From: an uncultured Alphaproteobacteria bacterium
GTDB taxonomy: Bacteria; Pseudomonadota; Alphaproteobacteria; Bin95
Direction of reading: 5' to 3'
DNA: 5,962 nucleotides
Assembly: GCA_913060845.1 (NCBI GenBank)
Contig: CAJXVF010000172.1
Location: 1 to 5,962 of the forward strand
In this document: positions 1 through 5,055 of the stretch, in pieces
How the letters are laid out: each line of letters starts with the position of its first letter
Numbering within the stretch: the stretch's first letter is position 1
Program-made: the position numbers and the translations under genes
Notes under the pieces: model-generated
Databases searched by the model: none
Told to the model about the DNA's origin: nothing
The model's input: the letters and a program-made list of their open reading frames with translations, nothing else

Positions 1-49
1 ACGAGATGTAGAGAGGTCTCGTGGGCTCGGAGATGTGTATAAGAGACAG
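1..49 (+). other. Residual Illumina Nextera adapter (not genomic)
   Basis: Bases 31-49 read AGATGTGTATAAGAGACAG, the Tn5 mosaic end used in Nextera libraries. They are preceded at 16-30 by the read-2 side adapter (GTCTCGTGGGCTCGG). Bases 1-7 (ACGAGAT) match the tail of the P7 primer, and 8-15 (GTAGAGAG) sit exactly where the i7 index belongs; from memory this is the index listed as N707. The genomic sequence starts at about base 50. A TAA inside the adapter (40-42) falsely closes the reading frame of the first gene. Confidence 0.97.
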
Positions 50-51
50 AG

Positions 52-2607
52 CCGGTCCAAATTGCTACGGCGACTGATGCCCCCGTTATGGAATTAGGGT
101 CGCCGGCTGAAACACATCCAAAAGCTCAAACGACGGTTCCATCGCCGGAAGAGGGACTAGAATCCGTTGAGGTTGCGCCGAGCGCGCCCGATATCGCCAG
201 CATTATCCCGAATGAATTGGCGGGAGTGCAGGCTCAGCCAGAAACGCCCGGACCGGACCGCTTGAAGCTTGCGGCGAAAGATACAGGTACGGCTATCACG
301 CTAGATTTGCCTGCTGGGAGTGTTCCTGCCGCAGCGTTTAGCCGTGCACAGGCCCATTGGATCCTGCTGGATGCGCCTTATGCCGTTGATCTGGCTGCTG
401 CTGAGATCATTGGCCTGGATATCGTTCAGCTGCCATTTATCGACAAAACTGTCTTGCATATGCGGTCTGGCAGCAAGAAGCGGCTGGCAGCGGCGAAAAC
501 GGCTAAAGGCTGGCGGTTCATGCTAGGTGATGCGCCTGAAACGGATATCCCGGCAGCGCCCGTTCGTCGGACATTTGAAGCGCCTTCGGGACCGCGCATT
601 TTTGTGGATGACTTGCAAGATGCCCGGCTCTTGCGCGTATCTGACCCTGAAGTTGGCGACGCGTTGTTTGTGACAGCAGTCGTGTCACCGCTTCGCATTG
701 TAGATGGCTTCGTCGCGCCGGATATGGCACTGCTGCCGACCGCACTTGGCGTCGTGCTTGCGCCAAAGGTTGAAGGTGTCGGCGCGCGTTTACGTCTCGG
801 CGCACTTGAGGTCCGTCGTAAGGGTGGCCTGCGTATGTCGCAGCCTGAGCCGATTGTCGAGAAACCGCAGATCCAGGTCAGCCGGATACCGCCCAGCGAG
901 TGGCGCGGTGAGAACCCGGACTATTTTGATGCGCAGCGTAAGCTCACAGCGGAAGTAAATGGCGTCCCGCCAATCGCCAGAAAGCCAACGCGTCTTAAGC
1001 TTGCGCAATTCTATCTGGCTCATGGCCGTGCGGCTGAAGCTATTGGCATGATTGAGTTCACTGCCGGTGGCGCTGAAAATGTAAAAGACAGCCTAGATTT
1101 TCTGGCGATGCGCGGCATCGCATGCGTGATGCTGGGCCAGCATGACTTGGCGGCGAAAGACCTATCCAGTGACGCTTACAATGGTGACGCACAGGTAGAG
1201 GTTTGGCGTGCCGCTGGGATGTCTGCTGCCGGCGAACATCGATTTGCTGCCGCTAAGTTCCGACAGTTCTGGAGAGCAGCGGGGCTTTGGCCGCTGAAAC
1301 AGCAAGTGCAACTTGCCTCAGCCGCTGGTGGCTCTGCACTTTCCGCCGGCTTGCCACAGCTCGCTAAAGAATTTGCGCAAGGCCTGTCGGTTTCAACGAG
1401 CAGCGCCCGCGATGCGGCGGCGCTAACGCTTATCCTCGCAGGCGTCCATGAGGCCAATGGCCAAGACGATAAGGCCGTTTCAGCCTACAAGACCGCCATT
1501 CGGGATGGAGACCTTGAGGTTCAGGCAAAAGGCGAGCTTGGCTTGATCAAGCATGAAGTCGCGCGTGGGACATTGGATCCAGATGCCGCTGCTTCCAGGC
1601 TTACTGGTCTGCAAATGCGGTGGCGCGGTGATCGTACTGAATATGAAAACTTGAAAACCCTTGGCGAGCTTCGCCTGGCGTCTAGCCAATACCGGCAAGG
1701 CTTTGAAGCGCTGAGCGAGGCTGCGCGCACGTTCGCACGTCGGTTTGATACGACTGACGTTGTCGCATCGATGGCGGCTGGGTTCGAACGGGCGTTTGTA
1801 GAAGGTGGAGCCGATGAACTTCCACCGCTAGACGCTGTCGCCCTCTATCGGGACTTTGAGGATTTAGCGCCACCTGGCCACAAAGGCGATCTTGCTTTGG
1901 CGGCTCTTTCTCGCCGGCTTAGGGCGTTGGATCTGCTTGATGAGGCTGATGAAATCCTCGACCACCTCGTCCGCCGCCGCCTTGATGGAGCAATCTTAGC
2001 GGACTTGGGCGGTGAGTTGGCTGACCTGCGCCTTATGCGCCGGGAATGGGCACGTGCGCTCAGCGCACTGGACGAAAGCGAACGGGGTGAGATGGAGGCT
2101 TCTGCTGAAATACGCGACCGCAGAATTGACCTTCGGGCGCGGGCACTGGCGGGTTCAGGCAATCCTAAAGAGGCACTGGCGCTCCTGAATAACGCAACGA
2201 CGCTTGAACGCCTGCACCTGAAGGCCAAATTCGCGTGGCGTTCTGGTAACTGGGTCGCCGCGCGAGATGCATATCGTGGCCTCTCTGAGCAGGGCGCTTT
2301 CGCGGAAGATGGCAAAGATGAGGCCGCCTTGGAAGCACAAGCCGCACTTTCTGTCCGTTGGGCCGTGTCGGCGGCCATGTTGGGTGCTGAAGATGAGTTG
2401 GCAATGATTGGCCAACGCTTCGAAGGCAAAGCTAAGGATCCGAAGCTTGCCTCTGCACTTGCCATGCTGACGACGCCAATGAGGCCTCGCGGGGAGGCCA
2501 TTGCCGCCGCCCGCGCTGCCATTGCCGGCTTGGATACCGTCACCAAGAATATCGGTGCCTATCAAGCCGCTCAGCGGAAGTCCGATACATCCGCCAAGTC
2601 TGGCTGA
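52..2607 (+). CDS. TPR-like repeat protein of the motility region, 5'-truncated
   Basis: The frame is open from the adapter junction, so the gene is cut at its 5' end. The first ATG (base 88, 839 aa) is only the first visible Met, and at least 12 codons before it are in frame. Numbered from that Met, residues 1-60 are rich in Pro, Glu and Ala and look disordered. Residues about 60-250 form a beta-rich domain containing VSDPEVGDALFV and LLPTALGVVLAPK. Residues about 290-815 are almost all Ala/Leu-rich helical pairs with degenerate TPR character (AQFYLAHGRAAEAI, ALAGSGNPKEALALL). A distinctive block near residue 586 (LYRDFEDLAPPG) and the following helices resemble, from memory, a large conserved alphaproteobacterial TPR protein often found beside motility genes. 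No catalytic motif is seen. Any signal peptide or membrane anchor would lie in the missing N-terminus. It converges on fliP. The role is unknown; a scaffold or envelope-associated motility function is inference. Confidence 0.85.
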   Translation, partial: PVQIATATDAPVMELGSPAETHPKAQTTVPSPEEGLESVEVAPSAPDIASIIPNELAGVQAQPETPGPDRLKLAAKDTGTAITLDLPAGSVPAAAFSRAQAHWILLDAPYAVDLAAAEIIGLDIVQLPFIDKTVLHMRSGSKKRLAAAKTAKGWRFMLGDAPETDIPAAPVRRTFEAPSGPRIFVDDLQDARLLRVSDPEVGDALFVTAVVSPLRIVDGFVAPDMALLPTALGVVLAPKVEGVGARLRLGALEVRRKGGLRMSQPEPIVEKPQIQVSRIPPSEWRGENPDYFDAQRKLTAEVNGVPPIARKPTRLKLAQFYLAHGRAAEAIGMIEFTAGGAENVKDSLDFLAMRGIACVMLGQHDLAAKDLSSDAYNGDAQVEVWRAAGMSAAGEHRFAAAKFRQFWRAAGLWPLKQQVQLASAAGGSALSAGLPQLAKEFAQGLSVSTSSARDAAALTLILAGVHEANGQDDKAVSAYKTAIRDGDLEVQAKGELGLIKHEVARGTLDPDAAASRLTGLQMRWRGDRTEYENLKTLGELRLASSQYRQGFEALSEAARTFARRFDTTDVVASMAAGFERAFVEGGADELPPLDAVALYRDFEDLAPPGHKGDLALAALSRRLRALDLLDEADEILDHLVRRRLDGAILADLGGELADLRLMRREWARALSALDESERGEMEASAEIRDRRIDLRARALAGSGNPKEALALLNNATTLERLHLKAKFAWRSGNWVAARDAYRGLSEQGAFAEDGKDEAALEAQAALSVRWAVSAAMLGAEDELAMIGQRFEGKAKDPKLASALAMLTTPMRPRGEAIAAARAAIAGLDTVTKNIGAYQAAQRKSDTSAKSG

Positions 2608-2661
2608 TCCACTGCGTTATAAGCCCACAAGCATGATGATAGCGATGTTAGGGCTTCCGGC

Positions 2662-2738
2662 CTCAGGCCTATGCCGCCCGTAACGTAGCGGGTCGGGTGC
2701 AGCACTAATATCCAGAAGTATGAGGGTGTGGGCCTGAG
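2662..2738 (+). other. Long imperfect RNA stem in the 3' gap
   Basis: CTCAGGCC at 2662-2669 is the exact complement of GGCCTGAG at 2731-2738. Pairing continues inward to 2675/2725, giving 14 consecutive pairs with three G-U wobbles. The 49-base interior contains a smaller CCCG/CGGG hairpin (2677-2680 with 2689-2692). The wobbles would be A-C mismatches in the opposite transcript, so the fold suits plus-strand RNA. It could be part of the 3' untranslated region of the TPR gene, an attenuated terminator or a small RNA. Confidence 0.4.
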
Positions 2739-2756
2739 TTGCAGCTGACGCTGCAA
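2739..2756 (+). terminator. Hairpin between convergent genes, possible bidirectional terminator
   Basis: TTGCAGC-TGAC-GCTGCAA is a perfect 7-bp stem with a 4-base loop, directly abutting the longer stem that ends at 2738. Its place between two converging genes suits a transcription terminator on either strand. The sequence after it lacks a real T-run on both strands, so intrinsic termination would be weak; Rho-dependent termination or RNA 3'-end protection is equally possible. Confidence 0.35.
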
Positions 2757-2831
2757 TCCTGTTCGCCTTCAATCGGACGCACGTATCAGGCTAGAGCTAT
2801 CGATGTTGCTGCTGAGTTAGAAGGTGGCGCC

Positions 2832-2843
2832 GGCTTAGAAGCC
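2832..2843 (-). terminator. Small hairpin just after fliP
   Basis: GGCTT-AG-AAGCC on the plus strand (read equally on the minus strand) lies 11-22 bases past the fliP stop codon. The stem is short, the loop is tight and no T-run follows, so this is only a weak candidate for the end of the fliP operon. Confidence 0.2.
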
Positions 2844-2853
2844 TGTCATCTCG

Positions 2854-3600
2854 CTAGGCGTAGAACTGCACCAAGCTGCCCGCAACCAATCGCCAGCCAT
2901 CCACCAGCACGAAGAATATCAGCTTGAATGGCAGTGATATCATCACTGGCGGCAGCATCATCATACCCATCGACATCAAGACTGATGCGACCAGCATGTC
3001 GATCACCAGGAATGGGATGAACAGCAGAAAGCCGATCTCAAACGCACGGCGTAGCTCGCTGATCATGAATGCAGGTGCCAGGGCGCGAAGCGGCGTTGCT
3101 TCAGGCGTTTCCGGGGTTTTTGCGTTCGAGAGATCCAGGAAGAGACGGAGATCTTCATCCCGCACATGGCGCAGCATGAATGTCCGCATTGGGCCAATAG
3201 CCTTGCCGAGCGCTTCTTCTTCGGTGATCTGCTCTTCCAGGAGTGGCTGGACCGCTTCGTCGTAGATTTTCTCGAACGTCGGCGCCATCACGAAGCCCGT
3301 GAGGAACAGCGCCAGGCTAACGAGCACGATATTTGGTGGCGCCTGTTGCGCGCCAAGCGCACTGCGCAAGAATGACAGCACGAGGACAATCCGCGTGAAC
3401 GATGTCGCCATCACAAGGATAGACGGCGCCAAGCTCAACACCGTCATCAATGCTACGAGCTGCAGGATCCGCGCGGTTGATGAAGGCCCATCGCCACCAA
3501 CGTCGATTGATATGGATTGGGCGAGCGCAGGGGACGCTACTAAGTAGGCTGCTGCAGCGAAGGAGAAAAATGCGAGGTTTACGCGCCAAAACTTAGACAT
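2854..3600 (-). CDS. fliP: Flagellar type III export gate protein FliP
   Basis: FliP is an inner-membrane protein that forms the core of the flagellar export gate with FliQ and FliR. The 248-aa product begins with a cleavable signal peptide (residues 1-27, ending SPALA-Q), as is typical of FliP. It carries the family signatures FTRIVLVLSFLRSALG (68-83) and QQAPPNIVLVSLALFLTGFVM (85-105 region), and the C-terminal block with ELRRAFEIGFLLFIPFLVID (182-201) and MMMLPPVMISLPFKL (213-227). Hydrophobic segments lie near 46-66, 88-108, 188-211 and 217-245. Length is normal for the family. The start at 3600 is chosen because it opens the signal peptide, has GAGG 9 bases upstream, and its ATG overlaps the fliO stop (ATGTCTAA), implying translational coupling. 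An upstream in-frame Met at 3744 lies inside fliO and is not used. Last gene of the operon. Confidence 0.97.
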   Translation of the reverse strand: MSKFWRVNLAFFSFAAAAYLVASPALAQSISIDVGGDGPSSTARILQLVALMTVLSLAPSILVMATSFTRIVLVLSFLRSALGAQQAPPNIVLVSLALFLTGFVMAPTFEKIYDEAVQPLLEEQITEEEALGKAIGPMRTFMLRHVRDEDLRLFLDLSNAKTPETPEATPLRALAPAFMISELRRAFEIGFLLFIPFLVIDMLVASVLMSMGMMMLPPVMISLPFKLIFFVLVDGWRLVAGSLVQFYA

Positions 3601-3886
3601 CAGCAGACGCCTCAATTGCGTTAGGGGATGCGTCGCGAGCTTCGACGAGAACATCGGTTCCACCGCCGACGAGCAGCACGTATTCGCGGCCATCAACCTG
3701 GGCCAATACCAACCGACGTTTCGCGTCCACTCCAACGGCTTCAACGATGGACAAACGCCTAGGCCGGCCTAGCTTTCCGCTAGCAAGACCCCGATACCGT
3801 CGCCCTGCATAAGACAGCAGCACGATTAGTCCAACGACAAACGCCAGGGCGCCAAAAAAGCGAAATGCGGCTTCAACCTCAAACAT
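3593..3886 (-). CDS. fliO: Flagellar export assembly protein FliO
   Basis: FliO is a small membrane protein that helps assemble or stabilise the FliP ring of the flagellar export gate. The 97-aa product has one N-terminal membrane segment (about residues 8-27, ALAFVVGLIVLLSY) followed by a basic stretch (RRYRGL), as expected for a cytoplasmic tail. The tail holds the FliO core: RLSIVEAVGVDAKRRLVLAQ then VDGREYVLLVGGGTDVLVE (residues 45-82). It is short, as in many alphaproteobacterial FliO proteins. The gene follows the 107-aa gene after 8 bases and its last 8 bases overlap the start of fliP, so fliO and fliP are almost certainly translated together. There is no clear ribosome binding site before its ATG, which also points to coupling with the upstream gene. 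Confidence 0.92.
   Translation of the reverse strand: MFEVEAAFRFFGALAFVVGLIVLLSYAGRRYRGLASGKLGRPRRLSIVEAVGVDAKRRLVLAQVDGREYVLLVGGGTDVLVEARDASPNAIEASADV
3610..3613 (-). promoter_or_regulatory. Ribosome binding site of fliP
   Basis: On the minus strand GAGG lies 9 bases before the ATG at 3600, inside the end of fliO. It supports the start at 3600 over the upstream in-frame Met. Confidence 0.6.
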
Positions 3887-3894
3887 GCATCAGC

Positions 3895-4218
3895 TCAGGC
3901 GTTTGGGTGGCGGGCGTAGGCTGATACGGCCCGGCGCTGTGTGGAGAGGCTGCCGAGAAGGTTTGCTGTCGCGTTGCGCTCTTTCTTAATGCGGGCGTGC
4001 AATGCATTCAGGTCGGCGACTAGGTTCAACAGAACCGGGCGTGTTTCGCGCGCGGCATTGGCATCAAGACTTGTGGCGGCAGCAGCGGCTAGATCGACCT
4101 CTGTCTCGACGGCGCGGATATCCGGCGCCTGATCTTTATCGAGCGCTTTATCTGCACGTTTGATAGCAGTTCGTGCGGCTTCCAGGCGGTCGAGCACGGT
4201 AGGGTTATTGTTTTTCAT
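3895..4218 (-). CDS. Unrecognised helical protein of the flagellar export operon
   Basis: This 107-aa product is soluble, strongly helical, cysteine-free and rich in Ala, Arg, Asp and Lys, with no signal peptide or membrane segment. Helical stretches cover roughly 7-28 (LDRLEAARTAIKRADKAL), 35-55 and 60-100, ending in ERNATANLLGSLSTQRRAVSAY. I do not recognise the family with confidence. The size, all-helical make-up and the C-terminal pattern (a charged helix with a conserved-looking Asn, then Leu-Leu and a basic helix) recall FlgN-type export chaperones; this is inference only. The start is firm: AAGGAG lies 6 bases upstream, and the first 14 bases overlap the end of the fhlB-like gene, implying translational coupling. 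Its place between fhlB-like and fliO makes a job in flagellar export or assembly likely. Confidence 0.8.
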   Translation of the reverse strand: MKNNNPTVLDRLEAARTAIKRADKALDKDQAPDIRAVETEVDLAAAAATSLDANAARETRPVLLNLVADLNALHARIKKERNATANLLGSLSTQRRAVSAYARHPNA

Positions 4219-4534
4219 TATTTGCTCCTTGGCTTTGCAGCGAGAGCGTTGAGCCCTTGGCTGCAGCGTTCATGCGGTAGAGCCGGTCGAGTAGGGCGGC
4301 AGTCAGGGCGGTGGCCGCTTCAGGCGCATCTGATGCTGGGTCCAGGGCCGATAGGACTTCCGCCAGATCTGCGTCACGGCGAACTTGCACGCCTTTTGTG
4401 GCTGCGACCGCCAGAATGGCATCCGCAAACGCACCTCGGCCCGATGCAAGTGACGATGAACCGCCAAGTGCGACGGCGCGCGGCATTTTAGGCCGGCCGG
4501 ATTTTGATGGGTGGGCGGTGCCAGATGGCGGCAT
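4205..4534 (-). CDS. Stand-alone FlhB C-terminal domain-like protein (FhlB/FlhX type)
   Basis: The 109-aa product resembles the cytoplasmic C-terminal domain of the export-switch protein FlhB, which sets the order of substrate export. Residues 18-88 follow the family pattern: PRAVALGG, a GRGAFADAILAVAATKG segment in place of the usual VVAKG-xx-A-xx-I-xx-IA, then VQVRRDADLAEVLSALD and a closing ALLDRLYRMN that matches the Leu-Tyr-Arg ending. It lacks both the four membrane segments of FlhB and the NPTH self-cleavage motif, as is known for small paralogues such as B. subtilis YlqH. The first 16 residues are Pro/Ser/Lys-rich, and a second Met (residue 17, base 4486) sits right before the domain. 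The first ATG is kept because a GGA lies just upstream of it and none precedes the second. The C-terminal 20 residues look disordered. First gene of the fliO-fliP operon, 118 bases downstream of csrA. Confidence 0.82.
   Translation of the reverse strand: MPPSGTAHPSKSGRPKMPRAVALGGSSSLASGRGAFADAILAVAATKGVQVRRDADLAEVLSALDPASDAPEAATALTAALLDRLYRMNAAAKGSTLSLQSQGANNEKQ
4225..4230 (-). promoter_or_regulatory. Ribosome binding site of the 107-aa gene
   Basis: AAGGAG on the minus strand, 6 bases before the ATG at 4218, is the best Shine-Dalgarno sequence I found in the operon. It lies within the last codons of the preceding gene and fixes the start despite the 14-bp overlap. Confidence 0.75.
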
Positions 4535-4544
4535 TGTCCGTCTA

Positions 4545-4568
4545 CTCTATGGTTTCATACCATTAGAG
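4545..4568. repeat. Inverted repeat over the candidate fhlB-like promoter
   Basis: CTCTATGGT (4545-4553) and ACCATTAGAG (4559-4568) are complementary over 9 bp, with one bulged T at 4564 and a 5-base loop TTCAT. It ends 11 bases upstream of the fhlB-like start and overlaps the candidate -10 element at 4562-4567. That fits an operator better than an RNA hairpin, because a transcript starting near 4555 would lack one arm. Confidence 0.4.
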
Positions 4569-4599
4569 AATGCGGTTCGTATGGTTAACGTAACGTTGC
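4562..4599 (-). promoter_or_regulatory. Candidate CtrA-type promoter of the export-gate operon
   Basis: On the minus strand GCAA-N7-TTAACCAT spans 4599-4581; the right half is the strong CtrA half-site and the left half matches TTAA at two of four bases. TTAACC is followed after 15 bases by TCTAAT (4567-4562), one mismatch from TATAAT, which would put transcription start near 4555, about 20 bases before the fhlB-like ATG. In Caulobacter, early flagellar operons are known to be activated by CtrA bound at the -35 position. The sequence match is seen; use by CtrA is inferred. Confidence 0.45.
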
Positions 4600-4612
4600 A
4601 CTATATTGGGAA

Positions 4613-4628
4613 GCCTGGCTTTCCAGGC
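4613..4628. terminator. Hairpin in the csrA 3' region, weak terminator candidate
   Basis: GCCTGG-CTTT-CCAGGC is a perfect 6-bp stem with a 4-base loop, lying 25-40 bases past the csrA stop on the minus strand and upstream of the candidate promoter for the fhlB-like operon. Only TTCCC follows it on the minus strand, so termination would be weak. Some csrA transcripts may read into the downstream operon. Confidence 0.35.
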
Positions 4629-4652
4629 GGTCGAGATTAAAAAACCGTTGCT

Positions 4653-4889
4653 TTAGTCTTTATTCTCAGCAGGTTTTGGGGCGGTGAGCTCTTCCAGAAC
4701 AGAAGCAGCGTCAGCGGCTTCACGGTTCTCTGCCTGAACACGTTCAAAGATTTCGCGGCGGAGCACGGACGCGTTTGACGGAAAATTGAAGCCCAGGCGG
4801 ACGGAGCGTCCACGGACTTCAATGACCGTAACTTCGATGTCGCTATTAATAACGACGCTCTCACCGATTTTTCGGGTGAGATACAACAT
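4653..4889 (-). CDS. csrA: Carbon storage regulator CsrA (RNA-binding translational regulator)
   Basis: CsrA is a small dimeric protein that binds GGA motifs in mRNA leaders and represses or stabilises the transcript; motility genes are common targets. The 78-aa product opens with the invariant MLYLTRKIGESVVI and continues with the beta-strands IEVTVIEVRGRSVRLGFNFP. The RNA-contacting residues Leu4, Arg6 and Arg44 are present at their usual positions; His43 of E. coli CsrA is Leu here (VLRREIFERVQ). The C-terminal tail (about 53-78, Ala/Glu-rich, ending PKPAENKD) is longer than in the 61-aa E. coli protein. The start is fixed by the family N-terminus, although the upstream GGGGA is 11 bases away and weak. 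It is divergent from flgB and lies upstream of the export-gate operon on the same strand, so it may act on flagellar mRNAs; the target is not shown by the sequence. Confidence 0.96.
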   Translation of the reverse strand: MLYLTRKIGESVVINSDIEVTVIEVRGRSVRLGFNFPSNASVLRREIFERVQAENREAADAASVLEELTAPKPAENKD

Positions 4890-4914
4890 GACTAACTTGG
4901 TCCCCGCCTAAAGT

Positions 4915-4959
4915 AGTCCAGAAATATCGGATGCCCCGCCCCCACTGGACTCTATCCGA
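4915..4959. repeat. Interleaved inverted repeats in the csrA leader
   Basis: AGTCCAG (4915-4921) pairs with CTGGACT (4945-4951), and TCGGAT (4927-4932) pairs with ATCCGA (4954-4959). The arms are interleaved, the topology of a pseudoknot or of two alternative hairpins. If csrA is transcribed from the CtrA-box side, this lies in its 5' leader, where three GGA triplets occur on the minus strand, two within stem arms and one near the weak ribosome binding site. Confidence 0.4.
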
Positions 4960-4985
4960 CTGAGACTTTGAGAAGGATAGCGTTG

Positions 4986-5001
4986 TTAACGTAAGATTTA
5001 C
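4986..5001 (+). promoter_or_regulatory. Candidate CtrA box upstream of flgB (and csrA)
   Basis: TTAA-N7-TTTAC matches the CtrA consensus TTAA-N7-TTAAC at 8 of 9 fixed positions. Read on the minus strand it is TAAA-N7-TTAAC, also 8 of 9. It ends 54 bases before the flgB ATG, similar to the 46 bases between the other CtrA-like site and the fhlB-like start. The 10-mer GTTAACGTAA (4985-4994) recurs at 4584-4593. It could serve flgB, csrA or both. Binding by CtrA is inferred. Confidence 0.5.
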
Positions 5002-5017
5002 AGTCATTTCTGTAAAT
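4996..5017. repeat. 8-bp inverted repeat before flgB, possible operator
   Basis: ATTTACAG (4996-5003) and CTGTAAAT (5010-5017) are perfect inverted copies separated by 6 bases, giving a 22-bp dyad typical of a dimeric regulator's site. Its left arm overlaps the right half of the CtrA-like box, so a bound protein could compete with or assist CtrA. No specific regulator is recognised. Confidence 0.4.
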
Positions 5018-5055
5018 TTGATCTGAAATCGAAATAATTTTTAGGCGCATGCCCT

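Larger units (their letters stand above)
2608..2853. other. Non-coding gap between convergent genes
   Basis: This 246-bp stretch separates the stop of the TPR gene from the stop of fliP. I find no convincing gene: the short frames crossing it have no good ribosome binding site and no recognisable protein. It holds a long imperfect stem, a compact hairpin and a small fliP-proximal hairpin, described separately. No classical hairpin followed by a T-run is present on either strand. No tRNA, tmRNA or SRP RNA signature was recognised. Confidence 0.6.
4890..5055. promoter_or_regulatory. Divergent csrA / flgB control region
   Basis: This 166-bp region must carry the start signals for csrA (minus) and flgB (plus). 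Its flgB-proximal half is AT-rich compared with the flanking genes. It contains a near-consensus CtrA box (4986-5001), an 8-bp inverted repeat (4996-5017) and two interleaved inverted repeats (4915-4959). A single GANTC site (GACTC, 4948-4952), the CcrM methylation target in alphaproteobacteria, is present. I could not assign convincing -10 elements for either gene. Confidence 0.6.

Noticed and set aside
1845..2546. Open frame of 233 codons on the minus strand inside the TPR gene
   Set aside because: The product is an Arg/Ser/Ala-rich string typical of the antisense frame of a GC-rich gene, with no recognisable motif, and the plus-strand gene explains the region fully.
2659..2669. GGCCTCAGGCC palindrome as a hairpin
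   Set aside because: The one- to three-base loop makes it a poor hairpin by itself; its right half is better used in the longer stem with 2731-2738.
2739..2927. Plus-strand open frame of 62 codons spanning the convergent gap and the end of fliP
   Set aside because: No ribosome binding site, no protein-like pattern, and it overlaps the fliP C-terminus.
2924..3265. Plus-strand open frame of 113 codons opposite fliP
   Set aside because: It lies wholly antisense to a certain fliP gene, is Ser/Arg-rich without a family, and has no ribosome binding site I can defend.
3601..3744. Extended N-terminus of FliP from an in-frame Met at 3744
   Set aside because: The extension lies inside fliO and would bury the FliP signal peptide; the start at 3600 has its own ribosome binding site and matches the usual FliP length.
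4501..4530. TGGCAC sequence on the minus strand as a sigma-54 promoter
   Set aside because: The -24-like TGGCAC is not followed by TTGC at the right spacing and lies inside the coding start of the fhlB-like gene.
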